Positions 53,571-61,410 of a stretch of DNA of 64,000 nt are shown in pieces (positions within the stretch are counted from its first letter, which is position 1; each line of letters starts with the position of its first letter). The DNA is from Synechococcus sp. CS-1332 (lineage in GTDB: Bacteria > Cyanobacteriota > Cyanobacteriia > PCC-6307 > Cyanobiaceae). Under the pieces are notes generated by a model, which made no database searches, was not told the DNA's origin, and saw nothing but the letters and a program-made list of their open reading frames with translations. The DNA lies in the NCBI RefSeq assembly GCF_025127995.1, contig NZ_JAHLYP010000042.1:148424-212423 (forward strand), read 5' to 3'. The position numbers and the translations under genes were made by a program.

Positions 53571-54554
53571 GGAGTTGCTCTGGTCGCCGACGATGGCCTC
53601 TGGGCGACTCCCCTCCACCAGGGGAGCCCAGGTGCTGCCGCCCTCCTGAATACCGAGCACGGCGCTGTGGCTGCTCACCCCCTCCCCCTGCCAGGAGCGG
53701 GTCATGGCCTCCCCCACCGCCTCGGCACAGCTGTCGGGGGCCAGGGCCAGCAGGCTGGGTCCGGCGCCGCTGATCACACACCCCCAGGCCCCGGCCTCCA
53801 GGGCGGCCTCCCGTACGGCACGTCCCCCCTGGATCAGCCCCCAGCGGTAGGGCTCGTGAATGCGGTCATGCATGCCATCGGCGATCAGATCACCGTTGCC
53901 CGTGCGCAGCCCCTGCAGCAGCAGGGTGAGGGCCCCCAGGTTCATCACCGCATCACTGATTGGAATGCTGCGCGGCATGGCGCGGCGCGCCTCGCTGGTG
54001 CTCAGCCGGATCGTGGGAATCGCCACCACGGCCTTCACGGCCGGGTTCCATTCGCAACGCACCACCCGCCAGCGATGGGAAGCGGCCCGTGCCGTCAGGC
54101 ACAGCCCCCCCAGCAGCGAAGGAACCACATTGTCCGGATGGCCCTCGATGTCGATGGCCAGCTCGAGCAGCTTTTCCCGGCTCAGCGGCTCCCCCACCAG
54201 CGCATTGGCGCCAATCAGACCCGCCACGATGGCGGTGGCACTGCTGCCCAGACCCCGGGCGGGAGGCACGGCCAGTTGCACCCGTGCCTCCACGGCCACC
54301 GCCTCCAGTCCCACCTCCCGCCACACCCGCTGGGCGGAGCGGTAGACGAGGTTGTCGGGGCCCCCGCGCAGGTGGGCCCCCTCCGGGCCTTCAATGATCA
54401 GCTCGAAGCGCTCACCACCCCCCTCGATCACGCGCAGCTCGAAGCGGTTGCCGAGCGCCAGGGCAGCGCCGAGGCAGTCAAATCCCGGGCCGATGTTGGC
54501 GGTGGTGGCCGGAACCTCCACCACCACCCCCTGGCCGATCTGGGGCCGGACCAT
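53562..54554 (-). CDS. thrB: Homoserine kinase
   Basis: 330 residues from ATG 54554 (MVRPQIGQGVVVEVPATTA). GHMP kinase that phosphorylates homoserine on the way to threonine. Motif 1 VPATTANIGPGFDCLGAALA, ATP loop VPPARGLGSSATAIVAGLIG, motif 3 GAWGCVISGAGPSLLALAPD. Length is slightly above average. The frame is open much further upstream to 54857, but only in the 3' end of glk. Glk lies 53 bases upstream on the same strand. Confidence 0.95.
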   Translation of the reverse strand: MVRPQIGQGVVVEVPATTANIGPGFDCLGAALALGNRFELRVIEGGGERFELIIEGPEGAHLRGGPDNLVYRSAQRVWREVGLEAVAVEARVQLAVPPARGLGSSATAIVAGLIGANALVGEPLSREKLLELAIDIEGHPDNVVPSLLGGLCLTARAASHRWRVVRCEWNPAVKAVVAIPTIRLSTSEARRAMPRSIPISDAVMNLGALTLLLQGLRTGNGDLIADGMHDRIHEPYRWGLIQGGRAVREAALEAGAWGCVISGAGPSLLALAPDSCAEAVGEAMTRSWQGEGVSSHSAVLGIQEGGSTWAPLVEGSRPEAIVGDQSNSAE

Positions 54555-54607
54555 AAATGACCTGTCGTTGGGCTCAGTGTTGCAGCCGACCCTTTGCTGT
54601 GCTGGCC

Positions 54608-55639
54608 TCAGCCCAGCAGCATCCGGGCGCGGCAGGCGGCGCTGAAGCTGCCCACCCCCGGATCCAGCACGGCGGTGATCGGCATGGGCTCCAGGGTGGA
54701 GCGCAGCCGGCCCTTGTTCAGGAAGGGCTCCAGGAAGGAGGGGGTGCGCAGGCTGTCGAGCAGCTTGGCGGCCGTGCCCCCGGCCAGCCAGAGCCCGCCC
54801 CGACTCAGGGCTGCCAGGGCCAGATCGCCGCAAACGCTGCCGTAAGCACCCAGCCACAGGTCAAGGGCGTCGACCGCCAGCCGGTCGCCGGCGGCGGCGG
54901 CCCGCGCCACTTCGGCGGGCAGGTCGGCCTGGGCGGGCCCATCGCCGGCGTCGTTCCAGAGCTGGGCCCTGGCGCTGAGGGGATGGTCCCCGTCGGGGTG
55001 GCGGCAGCCGAGCAACCAGCGGGCCACATGGCCCAGGCCCGTGCCACTCACCACCCGCTCGATCGAGACCCGATCGAGGGCCAGATCGGCCTTGAGCCAC
55101 TGCTTCAGATCCCACTCCTGCTGGCAACGGGGGGCGTACTCCCCATGGGCCGCTTCGCTGGGGAGGGCCCGCAGACCAGCGGCGGTGGGCAGGCCCAGGG
55201 CCACCCCCAGGCCGGTGCCGGCCCCCAGCACCAGCATCGGCGCCAGCGGGTCGCGCTCACCGTCCCGGATCCGGGCGAACTGGCCGGCCCCGAGGTGGGG
55301 CAGGCCGTAGATCAGCACCTCGAAATCGTTGACCAACTCCACCAACGGCAAGCCGCAGCGGTCGGCCAGGCTTGCGGTCTCGAGCTGCCAGGGGAGATTG
55401 GTGAGCTTCACCCGTCCCCCCTCCACCGGTCCGGCCACGGCGAAACAGGCGGCAGCGGGCGTTCTCCCGCCGGCGGCACCGGCAGTGACCAGGAAGTGGC
55501 GCACCATCGGGGCCAGGTCCTCCCAGGTCGCCGAGACGAACCGCTCCTCCAGCAGCAGCTCGAGCCGGTCCTCGCCCGAGCGCCAGAGGCTCAGCAGGGT
55601 CTTGGTGCCACCGATGTCGCCCGCCAGCAGGAGGGTCAT
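54608..55639 (-). CDS. glk: Glucokinase
   Basis: 343 residues. Phosphorylates glucose; class A bacterial glucokinase fold (ASKHA). Opens with LLLAGDIGGTKTLLSLW, then CFAVAGPVEGGRVKLTNLPW, LVNDFEVLIYGLPHLG, LGAGTGLGVALGL and SEAAHGEYAPRCQQEWDL, with the ATP phosphate loops and catalytic Asp in place. ATG 55639 overlaps the thrS stop by four bases, coupling a carbon gene to a tRNA synthetase. Confidence 0.94.
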   Translation of the reverse strand: MTLLLAGDIGGTKTLLSLWRSGEDRLELLLEERFVSATWEDLAPMVRHFLVTAGAAGGRTPAAACFAVAGPVEGGRVKLTNLPWQLETASLADRCGLPLVELVNDFEVLIYGLPHLGAGQFARIRDGERDPLAPMLVLGAGTGLGVALGLPTAAGLRALPSEAAHGEYAPRCQQEWDLKQWLKADLALDRVSIERVVSGTGLGHVARWLLGCRHPDGDHPLSARAQLWNDAGDGPAQADLPAEVARAAAAGDRLAVDALDLWLGAYGSVCGDLALAALSRGGLWLAGGTAAKLLDSLRTPSFLEPFLNKGRLRSTLEPMPITAVLDPGVGSFSAACRARMLLG

Positions 55640-57495
55640 GCCAGGGCCAGGGTGGCCAGCCGGCCGGCGTTGGCTGCCGAGGCGGCGGACACCAGGGCGT
55701 CAGCCTCGACGCTGCCCAGATCCCCCTGGCGGCGACTGCGCAGGCTGACGCTGCGGGTCTCGGCCTCCCGGGCACCGATCACCCCCAGCACGGGGATCTT
55801 CATCTGCTCGCCGTTGCGGATCAGCTTGCCCAGCCGATCGCCGCTGTGGTCGATGCCGGCGCGAATGCCGGCGGCCGCCAGCTGGCTCCTGAGCTCTTCG
55901 GCCCAGGGGAGGGCCTCATCGGTGACGGGCAGAAGCCGCACCTGCTCAGGGGCGAGCCAGAAGGGGAAATCGCCGGCGTAGTTCTCCACCATCACGCCGA
56001 AGAAGCGCTCCAGGGAGCCGAAGATGGCGCGGTGGATCATGATCGGCCGCGAGCGGCTGCCATCGGCCGCCACGTAGTGGAGATCGAAGCGCTCCGGCAG
56101 GTTGAAGTCGAGCTGGATGGTGGAGCACTGCCACATCCGGCCGATGGCGTCCTCGATCTTGAGGTCGATCTTGGGGCCGTAGAAGGCCCCGCCCCCCTCG
56201 TCCACCTTGTAGGCCCAGCCCTTGCGCTCCAGGGCCTCCACCAGACCGGCGGTAGCCAGGTCCCAGACCGCGTCCTCGCCGATCGACTTCTCCGGTCGGG
56301 TGGAGAGGTGGATCTCGTAGCTGCGGAAGTCGAACGTGGAGAGGATGCGCTCGGTGAGGTTCAGCACCCGCAGGATCTCATCGGAGATCTGCTCCGGCAG
56401 GCAGAAGACGTGGGCGTCGTCCTGGGTGAAGCCGCGCACCCGCATCAGTCCGTGCATCACCCCGGGCCGTTCGTAGCGGTACACCGTGCCGAGCTCGGCC
56501 CAGCGGATCGGCAGCTCCCGGTAGGAACGCAACCGGCTGGCGTAGGTCAGTACATGGAATGGGCAGTTCATCGGCTTGAGCTGGTACTGCCGCTCATCCA
56601 CCGCCATCGGCCCGAACATGCTCTCGCTATAGAAATCGAGGTGGCCCGAGGTCTTCCAGAGGTTGAGGTCGGCCACGTGGGGGGTGTACAGCAGCTCGTA
56701 GCCGTCCTCGAAGTGGGCCGCACGCCAGAAGTCCTCGATCAGCAGCCGCATGCGGGCGCCGCGGGGATGCCAGAACACCAGGCCGGCGCCCGCCTCTTCT
56801 TCGATCGAGAACAGTTCGAGATCGGTGCCGAGGCGCCGGTGGTCACGGCGCAGGGCCTCCTCCTTGCGCCGCTTGTGCTCCGCCAGCTGCTCCGGGGTCT
56901 CCCAGGCGGTGCCATAGATGCGCTGCAGCTGGGCGCGTTTCTCGTCGCCACGCCAGTAGGCCCCGGCCACGCTCTCGAGGGCGAAGGCCTTGGGGTGGAG
57001 CTCGCCGGTGTTGGCCACGTGGGGACCGGCGCAGAGGTCCCACCACTGGTCTCCCAGGGTGTAGAGGGTGATCGGCTCGGTCAGTCCGGCCAGGATCTCC
57101 AGCTTGTAGGGCTCGTTCTGACCCCGGATGCGGCGCTCCGCCTCCTCCCTGCTCACCTCGATCCGCTCCAGGGGCAGCTTGCGGGCGATGATCTTGCCCA
57201 TCTCCTTCTGGATCGCCTTCAGATCAGCCTCGGTGAAGGGATCCGGGTTGTCGAAGTCGTAATAGAAGCCGCTCTCGGTCCAGGGACCGATGGTGACCTG
57301 GGCCCTCGGGAAGAGCTTCTGCACCGCCATGGCCAGCACATGGCTCATCGAGTGGCGGATCCGCAGCAACTGGGGGCTTTCGCTGGTTTTCGGCAGCACG
57401 ATGGCGGCGCCGTCTGGGGTGGCGTCGGTGGCGGCACCACTGGAGGCGGCGGGGCTGGAGGCCGGTGGCACCGGCGAAGGGGGCGCGGACGTCAT
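55636..57495 (-). CDS. thrS: Threonyl-tRNA synthetase without TGS domain
   Basis: 619 residues from ATG 57495. Class II synthetase. After a 40-residue Ala/Pro/Ser-rich start, the editing domain begins at RIRHSMSHVLAMAVQKLFPR with the HxxxH motif, and WWDLCAGPHVANTGEL carries the other zinc-type residues. The catalytic core has MNCPFHVLTYASRLRSYREL (motif 1-2 area), RYERPGVMHGLMRVRGFTQD and a C-terminal anticodon domain (RLLPVTDEALPWAEELRSQL). The roughly 60-residue TGS domain seen in E. coli is absent, as in other cyanobacteria. The start overlaps no gene; TM2 is divergent. Confidence 0.96.
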   Translation of the reverse strand: MTSAPPSPVPPASSPAASSGAATDATPDGAAIVLPKTSESPQLLRIRHSMSHVLAMAVQKLFPRAQVTIGPWTESGFYYDFDNPDPFTEADLKAIQKEMGKIIARKLPLERIEVSREEAERRIRGQNEPYKLEILAGLTEPITLYTLGDQWWDLCAGPHVANTGELHPKAFALESVAGAYWRGDEKRAQLQRIYGTAWETPEQLAEHKRRKEEALRRDHRRLGTDLELFSIEEEAGAGLVFWHPRGARMRLLIEDFWRAAHFEDGYELLYTPHVADLNLWKTSGHLDFYSESMFGPMAVDERQYQLKPMNCPFHVLTYASRLRSYRELPIRWAELGTVYRYERPGVMHGLMRVRGFTQDDAHVFCLPEQISDEILRVLNLTERILSTFDFRSYEIHLSTRPEKSIGEDAVWDLATAGLVEALERKGWAYKVDEGGGAFYGPKIDLKIEDAIGRMWQCSTIQLDFNLPERFDLHYVAADGSRSRPIMIHRAIFGSLERFFGVMVENYAGDFPFWLAPEQVRLLPVTDEALPWAEELRSQLAAAGIRAGIDHSGDRLGKLIRNGEQMKIPVLGVIGAREAETRSVSLRSRRQGDLGSVEADALVSAASAANAGRLATLALA

Positions 57496-57613
57496 GAAAG
57501 GCACCTGTTGAAGGCATGGTATCGAGGCCCATCGGTGGGACCCTCCCCCACGCCGCCACCGGGGATCTTTTAAGCGCGGCAGCGGGCCTAGGTTGAAGGG
57601 GCTGAACACGCTG

Positions 57614-58147
57614 ATGGCTGCCCGACCCACGCCAGGACCCGTCCAGAGCCCGGACCAGCGGCCAGCCCCCAGCCGCCCCGCGGGGTTGGCACTGAACAGC
57701 GCCGCCGAACGGCGCAGTGTCGCCCTCAGTTATCTGCTGTGGTGCACCTGCCTGGTGGGGCTGTGCGGCCTGCCGCGCTTCTACAACCGCAAGCCCCTGA
57801 GCGGCACGCTCTGGCTGCTCACCTTCGGGCTCTGCGGCATCGGCCAGCTGCTGGATCTGGTGCTGGTGCCGGACATGGTGCGGCAGGCCAACCAGCCCCT
57901 GCTGCTGGAGGAAGCCCTGGCAGGGAGCGACACGGCGGCCTATCCACCGATCGAACGGCAATTGCTGCAGCTGGCCCGACGGAACGGCAAGGCCGGCTTC
58001 ACCCTCAACGATGCGCTGCTGGAGCTCCAGCTACCGCCCCAGGCCAACAGCAGCGTGGTCAGTGCCGAGATCGAGAAGCTGTTGATCAGCGACCTGCTCG
58101 ATGTGGGCAATGACGAACGGGGACGGGTGGTCTACCGGGAGCCCTGA
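57614..58147 (+). CDS. TM2-domain protein
   Basis: 177 residues from ATG 57614 (MAARPTPGPVQSP); TTG 57593 is an upstream alternative. A Pro-rich cytoplasmic start precedes a TM2 domain: RRSVALSYLLWCTCLVGLCG, the DxF-like LPRFYNRKPLSG turn and TLWLLTFGLCGIGQLLDLVL. The C-terminal 75 residues form a predicted winged-helix-like segment (KAGFTLNDALLELQLPPQAN, AEIEKLLISDLLDVGNDERG). Function unknown. Convergent with the muramidase gene (6 bases between stops). Confidence 0.8.
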   Translation: MAARPTPGPVQSPDQRPAPSRPAGLALNSAAERRSVALSYLLWCTCLVGLCGLPRFYNRKPLSGTLWLLTFGLCGIGQLLDLVLVPDMVRQANQPLLLEEALAGSDTAAYPPIERQLLQLARRNGKAGFTLNDALLELQLPPQANSSVVSAEIEKLLISDLLDVGNDERGRVVYREP

Positions 58148-58153
58148 ACCCGC

Positions 58154-58828
58154 TCAGGCGCTGGCGAGCCGGCGCAGCCGTTCCAGTTCCCGCTGATAGA
58201 AGCGCTGCAGCTCGCTGCGGTGCTTCACCGGCTGGCCGTAGTGGCTGACGCCCTCGAGCGTCGGCAGGGAGGCCCACTCCGGGGCCAGGCGCGCCAGCAC
58301 CTCGGCCGTCAGCCCCTGACGATCGAAGCTCTGCAGTGCCCCACGCTCCTGCACCAGATGCAGGGCCGCCTGATCCTGGCTGGCGGGCTGGAAATCCCTG
58401 AGTTGGAGCTCCTCGGCGGCCTGGCCCCAGGTGGCGGGGAGAAACTGGTAGGCCCCGGCGGCGGCGCTGGCGTAGCGACGCCGCACGACGATGTCCGGGT
58501 GCCGGCTGAGGTCGTTAAAGCGATCACCGCCGTAGAGCACCCGGTACCCCTCCTGGCTGCCGCCGATCCAGGTGCCTTCGGCGAAGCGGATCGTGTTGAG
58601 CAGAGCCCGTCGCTCGGGAGTGACTCCGTAGGGGCCGCTCCCCGTTCGCCCTCCGGTCACCGCCACGGCTAGCGCTGGCTGGGCGGTGGGCATGGCCACC
58701 GCACGGGCCGCTGGGGGCAGCGGTGCGAGCGGGCGTTGCACCATCGGCAGGAGCAGCAGCAGCACAAGGGCAAGCGGACCGCGTTGGTGGTGCGGCGGCG
58801 GCAGCAGGAAACGGAAACACAAGGGCAA
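58154..58828 (-). CDS. Phage endolysin (lambda R)-like muramidase, GH104 type
   Basis: 224 residues. An N-terminal signal or anchor (LALVLLLLLPMVQRPLAPLP) leads to a low-complexity linker. The lysozyme-type domain then follows: RRALLNTIRFAEGTWIGGSQ with the catalytic Glu84, GYRVLYGGDRFNDLSRHPDI, AAAGAYQFLPATWGQAAEEL, LRDFQPASQDQAALHLVQER and a C-terminal PTLEGVSHYGQP region. Order and spacing match the lambda R transglycosylase, which cleaves peptidoglycan. It is probably a housekeeping or transferred cell-wall enzyme. Start by frame is TTG 58828, inside a hairpin (see 58823); TTG 58822 also fits. Confidence 0.85.
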   Translation of the reverse strand: MPLCFRFLLPPPHHQRGPLALVLLLLLPMVQRPLAPLPPAARAVAMPTAQPALAVAVTGGRTGSGPYGVTPERRALLNTIRFAEGTWIGGSQEGYRVLYGGDRFNDLSRHPDIVVRRRYASAAAGAYQFLPATWGQAAEELQLRDFQPASQDQAALHLVQERGALQSFDRQGLTAEVLARLAPEWASLPTLEGVSHYGQPVKHRSELQRFYQRELERLRRLASA

Positions 58829-58857
58829 GTGGACGTCAGGGGACCCTGACCTTGCCC
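58823..58857 (-). promoter_or_regulatory. Long hairpin enclosing the putative muramidase start codon
   Basis: GGGCAAG (58823-58829) pairs with CTTGCCC (58851-58857), and within it GTCAGGG (58835-58841) pairs with CCCTGAC (58844-58850). The stem has 14 pairs, one 5-base bulge (58830-58834) and a 2-base loop on the DNA. On the minus-strand RNA the start codon UUG (58828-58826) lies in the 3' arm. If that is the start, initiation is sequestered unless the stem is opened. No ribosome binding site is visible outside it. Confidence 0.55.
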
Positions 58858-59126
58858 AGGGCCAGCCCCCGAAGGCGAGACCCCTGCGCCCCTACTGGAC
58901 AGAATGGGGGCCGACGTGCTTATGCAGCCGAACCGAGAGGACGATTCTCAGGAAAACTTCAGTCAGGACAGGGGGATGTCCAGGCGTTCTCAGCCGCCAG
59001 CCCGCAGCGGTCAGACATCCCACAGCAAGCCCTACACCCACAACGAACGATCAGTTGTCGTGATCAATACATAACGATTGATTTACACATTCCGGCTGCG
59101 CCTTGCCACTGAGGTGGTACCTAGCT
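58858..59126. other. Leader/promoter region upstream of the muramidase, no gene seen
   Basis: 269 bases between the hairpin and the trpS stop. No reading frame is convincing. AT-rich sequence at 59057-59095 (ATACATAACGATTGATTTAC) is the likeliest promoter area for the minus-strand muramidase gene, giving a 5' leader of roughly 200 bases. Confidence 0.4.
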
Positions 59127-60164
59127 TCAATTCACCTCCAGAAATCCCAGGGCGCGGCGGACCCTCTGCAGAGTCGCCTCGGCCACGGCCGCTGCCCGCT
59201 CCCTCCCGTCCCGAAGGACGGCCTCGAGGCTGGCTGGATCGCTGCGCAGCTCGGCGTAACGCTGCTGCACGGGCCGGAGGGCTTCCACCGTGGCCTCCGC
59301 CAGCAGGGGCTTGAAGCCACCCCAGCCCATCGAGGCGCACTCCGCCGCCGCCCGCTCACGGCCGACGCCGGACATCAGGGCGTAGAGCCCCAGCAGGTTG
59401 TCGGCCTCCGGCCGCTCCGGGTTGCCGAACTCCAGGCCCATGACCGGATCGGTCTTGGCCCGCTTGATCTTGCGGGTGATCAGCTCAGGAGGGTCCAGCA
59501 GGGTGATGCGGGAACCTTCATTGGGATCGCTCTTGCTCATCTTGGCGCTGCCGTCGGTGAGGCTCATCACCCGTGCCCCCTCCTTGAGGATCAGGGGCTC
59601 GGGTACCTTGAGAATCGGGTGCTCCGGGTCGGGGGCGTAGCGGGCGTTGATGCGCTGCTGGGCGATGTCCCGGGCCAACTCGAGGTGCTGCTTCTGGTCT
59701 TCGCCCACCGGCACACGATCGGCGTCATAGAGAAGGATGTCGGCGGCCATCAGCACCGGGTAATCGAGCAGCCCCACAGAAACGTTGTCGCCCTGCTTGA
59801 GCGCCTTCTCCTTGAACTGGATCATGCGCTCGAGCCAGTTGAGCGGTGTCACACAGTTGAGCAGCCAGCAGAGCTCGCTGTGGGCGCTCACCTGGCTCTG
59901 CACAAACACCGTGGCCTGCTGCGGGTCAATGCCGCAGGCCAGATAGAGGGCGGCGGTGGTGAGGGTGTCCTCCGCCAGACGCTTCGGATCGTGGGGCACC
60001 GTGATCGCGTGCAGGTCGACCACGCAGAAGAAGGTCTCGTGGCTGTCCTGCAGATCCACCCAATTGCGGATCGCCCCGAGCCAGTTGCCCAGGTGCAGGG
60101 CGCCGGTGGGCTGGACGCCGGAGAGCACCCGGGGCCGCGCCGGCGCGGTGCTGGTCTGGTTCAC
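59127..60164 (-). CDS. trpS: Tryptophanyl-tRNA synthetase
   Basis: 345 residues. Class I enzyme. Opens RVLSGVQPTGALHLGNWLGA (HIGH-equivalent), with ADILLYDADRVPVGEDQKQH and the KMSKS loop in DGSAKMSKSDPNEGS. The dimer-type architecture continues to PASLEAVLRDGRERAAAVAE. Start GTG 60164 overlaps the stop of the upstream unknown gene as GTGA. A single copy is expected; a gene in this size range is the standard bacterial form. Confidence 0.96.
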   Translation of the reverse strand: MNQTSTAPARPRVLSGVQPTGALHLGNWLGAIRNWVDLQDSHETFFCVVDLHAITVPHDPKRLAEDTLTTAALYLACGIDPQQATVFVQSQVSAHSELCWLLNCVTPLNWLERMIQFKEKALKQGDNVSVGLLDYPVLMAADILLYDADRVPVGEDQKQHLELARDIAQQRINARYAPDPEHPILKVPEPLILKEGARVMSLTDGSAKMSKSDPNEGSRITLLDPPELITRKIKRAKTDPVMGLEFGNPERPEADNLLGLYALMSGVGRERAAAECASMGWGGFKPLLAEATVEALRPVQQRYAELRSDPASLEAVLRDGRERAAAVAEATLQRVRRALGFLEVN

Positions 60165-60742
60165 GCGTCGGGGGTGGCGTCGACCTCGGTTTCGGAGCTG
60201 GCGGTTGGCGCCTCAGCAGGTTCGGAAGGCTCGACCACGGAATCCGGTGTCGCCTCGACGGAATCCGCCATCAGATCGACGGAATCCGGGGCCACGTCCT
60301 CGGCAGGTGCTTCGGGTTCGCTCACCTCCACAGGAACCGCAGGCTTGCTGGGCCGGGCGAAGGGATCGATGCGGACGGCTCCCTGGCCGCCACGGCCCCC
60401 GGAGCGGGGTTGGCCATCCCCGCCGATGACGCGGCGGGGCTCGCCACCTGCGCGGGGGGCTGGAGCGCGGGATCCCGCCTGGGCCCGGTGCTCGGCGACC
60501 AGGGCCTCGAGTTGTCCCTTTTCCAGCTGGTCGGCCAGGGTGCGCAGGGCAAAGCCCAGCACCGCCACGGTGGAGCGCAAGCCCAAGGCGTCCTGCAGGG
60601 CGCGGGCCGCCTGCAGCTCGTTATCGCTCAGACGGATGCGGAAACCGCCCGGTTCCCGGTTCGGCCCCGAACGGCCGCCCCGCTCGGGGGAGTCCCCACG
60701 GCCGGAGCCAACGGGATGAGGAGTGGTGGTGTCGTCGCCCAT
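60161..60742 (-). CDS. Disordered protein with a helical DNA-binding-like core, unknown function
   Basis: 193 residues from ATG 60742 (MGDDTTTPHPVGSG). After a Gly/Arg/Asp-rich start, residues about 32-90 form a likely folded helical core beginning GFRIRLSDNELQAARALQDA and TVAVLGFALRTLADQLEKGQ, in the style of ribbon-helix-helix or CopG-like proteins but not proven. The remaining 100 residues are disordered, first Arg/Gly (GGQGAVRIDPFARPSKP), then acidic with repeated DSV/EP (PDSVDLMADSVEATPDSVVE). Co-translated with trpS. Family not recognised. Confidence 0.6.
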   Translation of the reverse strand: MGDDTTTPHPVGSGRGDSPERGGRSGPNREPGGFRIRLSDNELQAARALQDALGLRSTVAVLGFALRTLADQLEKGQLEALVAEHRAQAGSRAPAPRAGGEPRRVIGGDGQPRSGGRGGQGAVRIDPFARPSKPAVPVEVSEPEAPAEDVAPDSVDLMADSVEATPDSVVEPSEPAEAPTASSETEVDATPDA

Positions 60743-60757
60743 GGCCGCAGCCTGCAA

Positions 60758-61324
60758 TCAGGGGCAAGTGTCGCGCATCGACGGCCGGCCGCCTGCCGCC
60801 TCAGGCCCCAGCCACAGCAGCCGATGCCTGCCGAGGCGCGCCGGGCCCTCCCGCCGGGCCAACACCAGCAGCGGCACGGGCCGTGGGCTGTCCAGGGCGA
60901 AGTGTTGACGGTAGTGCTGGAGAAGCTCGAGGTAGGTCTCCAGGGTCCAACCCTGGGTACCCCGTTCCTGGGCAGCCCAGTACTTGCGCAGGGCCTCCCG
61001 GCAGGCGTCCGCTCCGAAGTCCTCCCAGCAGACCCGTTCGGCCTCCCACGCCGAAAGGCCGGCTGCCACCAGCTCCCGGTAACGGCACAACTCGGGGGCC
61101 TCCTGGCTGCAGTCCGGGGGCAGCCGCTGGGCGAGATGCTCCACAGAGACTCGGCTGAGACGCAGCCAGCAGCGCTCCAGCAGCAACACCGGCAGGCCGC
61201 CGTGCCAGCGGTCGCAGCCGCCCAGCTCCTCAAGGGCGTGGCGCAGCGCCACCAGGTGGTCCTCCAGCAGAAACAGGCCATCCGCTGTCGCAGCCAGGCC
61301 GGCACGGGCATCGGAAGACGGCAC
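60758..61324 (-). CDS. Conserved-looking protein, unknown function
   Basis: 188 residues from GTG 61324. Helical protein with GLFLLEDHLVALRHALEELG, RCWLRLSRVSVEHLAQRLPP and LVAAGLSAWEAERVCWEDFG, and a final beta-rich part (PVPLLVLARREGPARLGRHR). It has three to five Cys with no obvious metal pattern. No family recognised. Its stop is 15 bases before the next gene's start, and all three genes to trpS are on the minus strand, so one operon is likely. Confidence 0.65.
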   Translation of the reverse strand: MPSSDARAGLAATADGLFLLEDHLVALRHALEELGGCDRWHGGLPVLLLERCWLRLSRVSVEHLAQRLPPDCSQEAPELCRYRELVAAGLSAWEAERVCWEDFGADACREALRKYWAAQERGTQGWTLETYLELLQHYRQHFALDSPRPVPLLVLARREGPARLGRHRLLWLGPEAAGGRPSMRDTCP

Positions 61325-61410
61325 GGAGGCGGACCCGGACGACTTACCGAATCATGCTGCGTCCCGTCGGGGTCTGCAGGGGCCGTGGCTGAAAGGAGGT
61401 GGTTGGGGGT

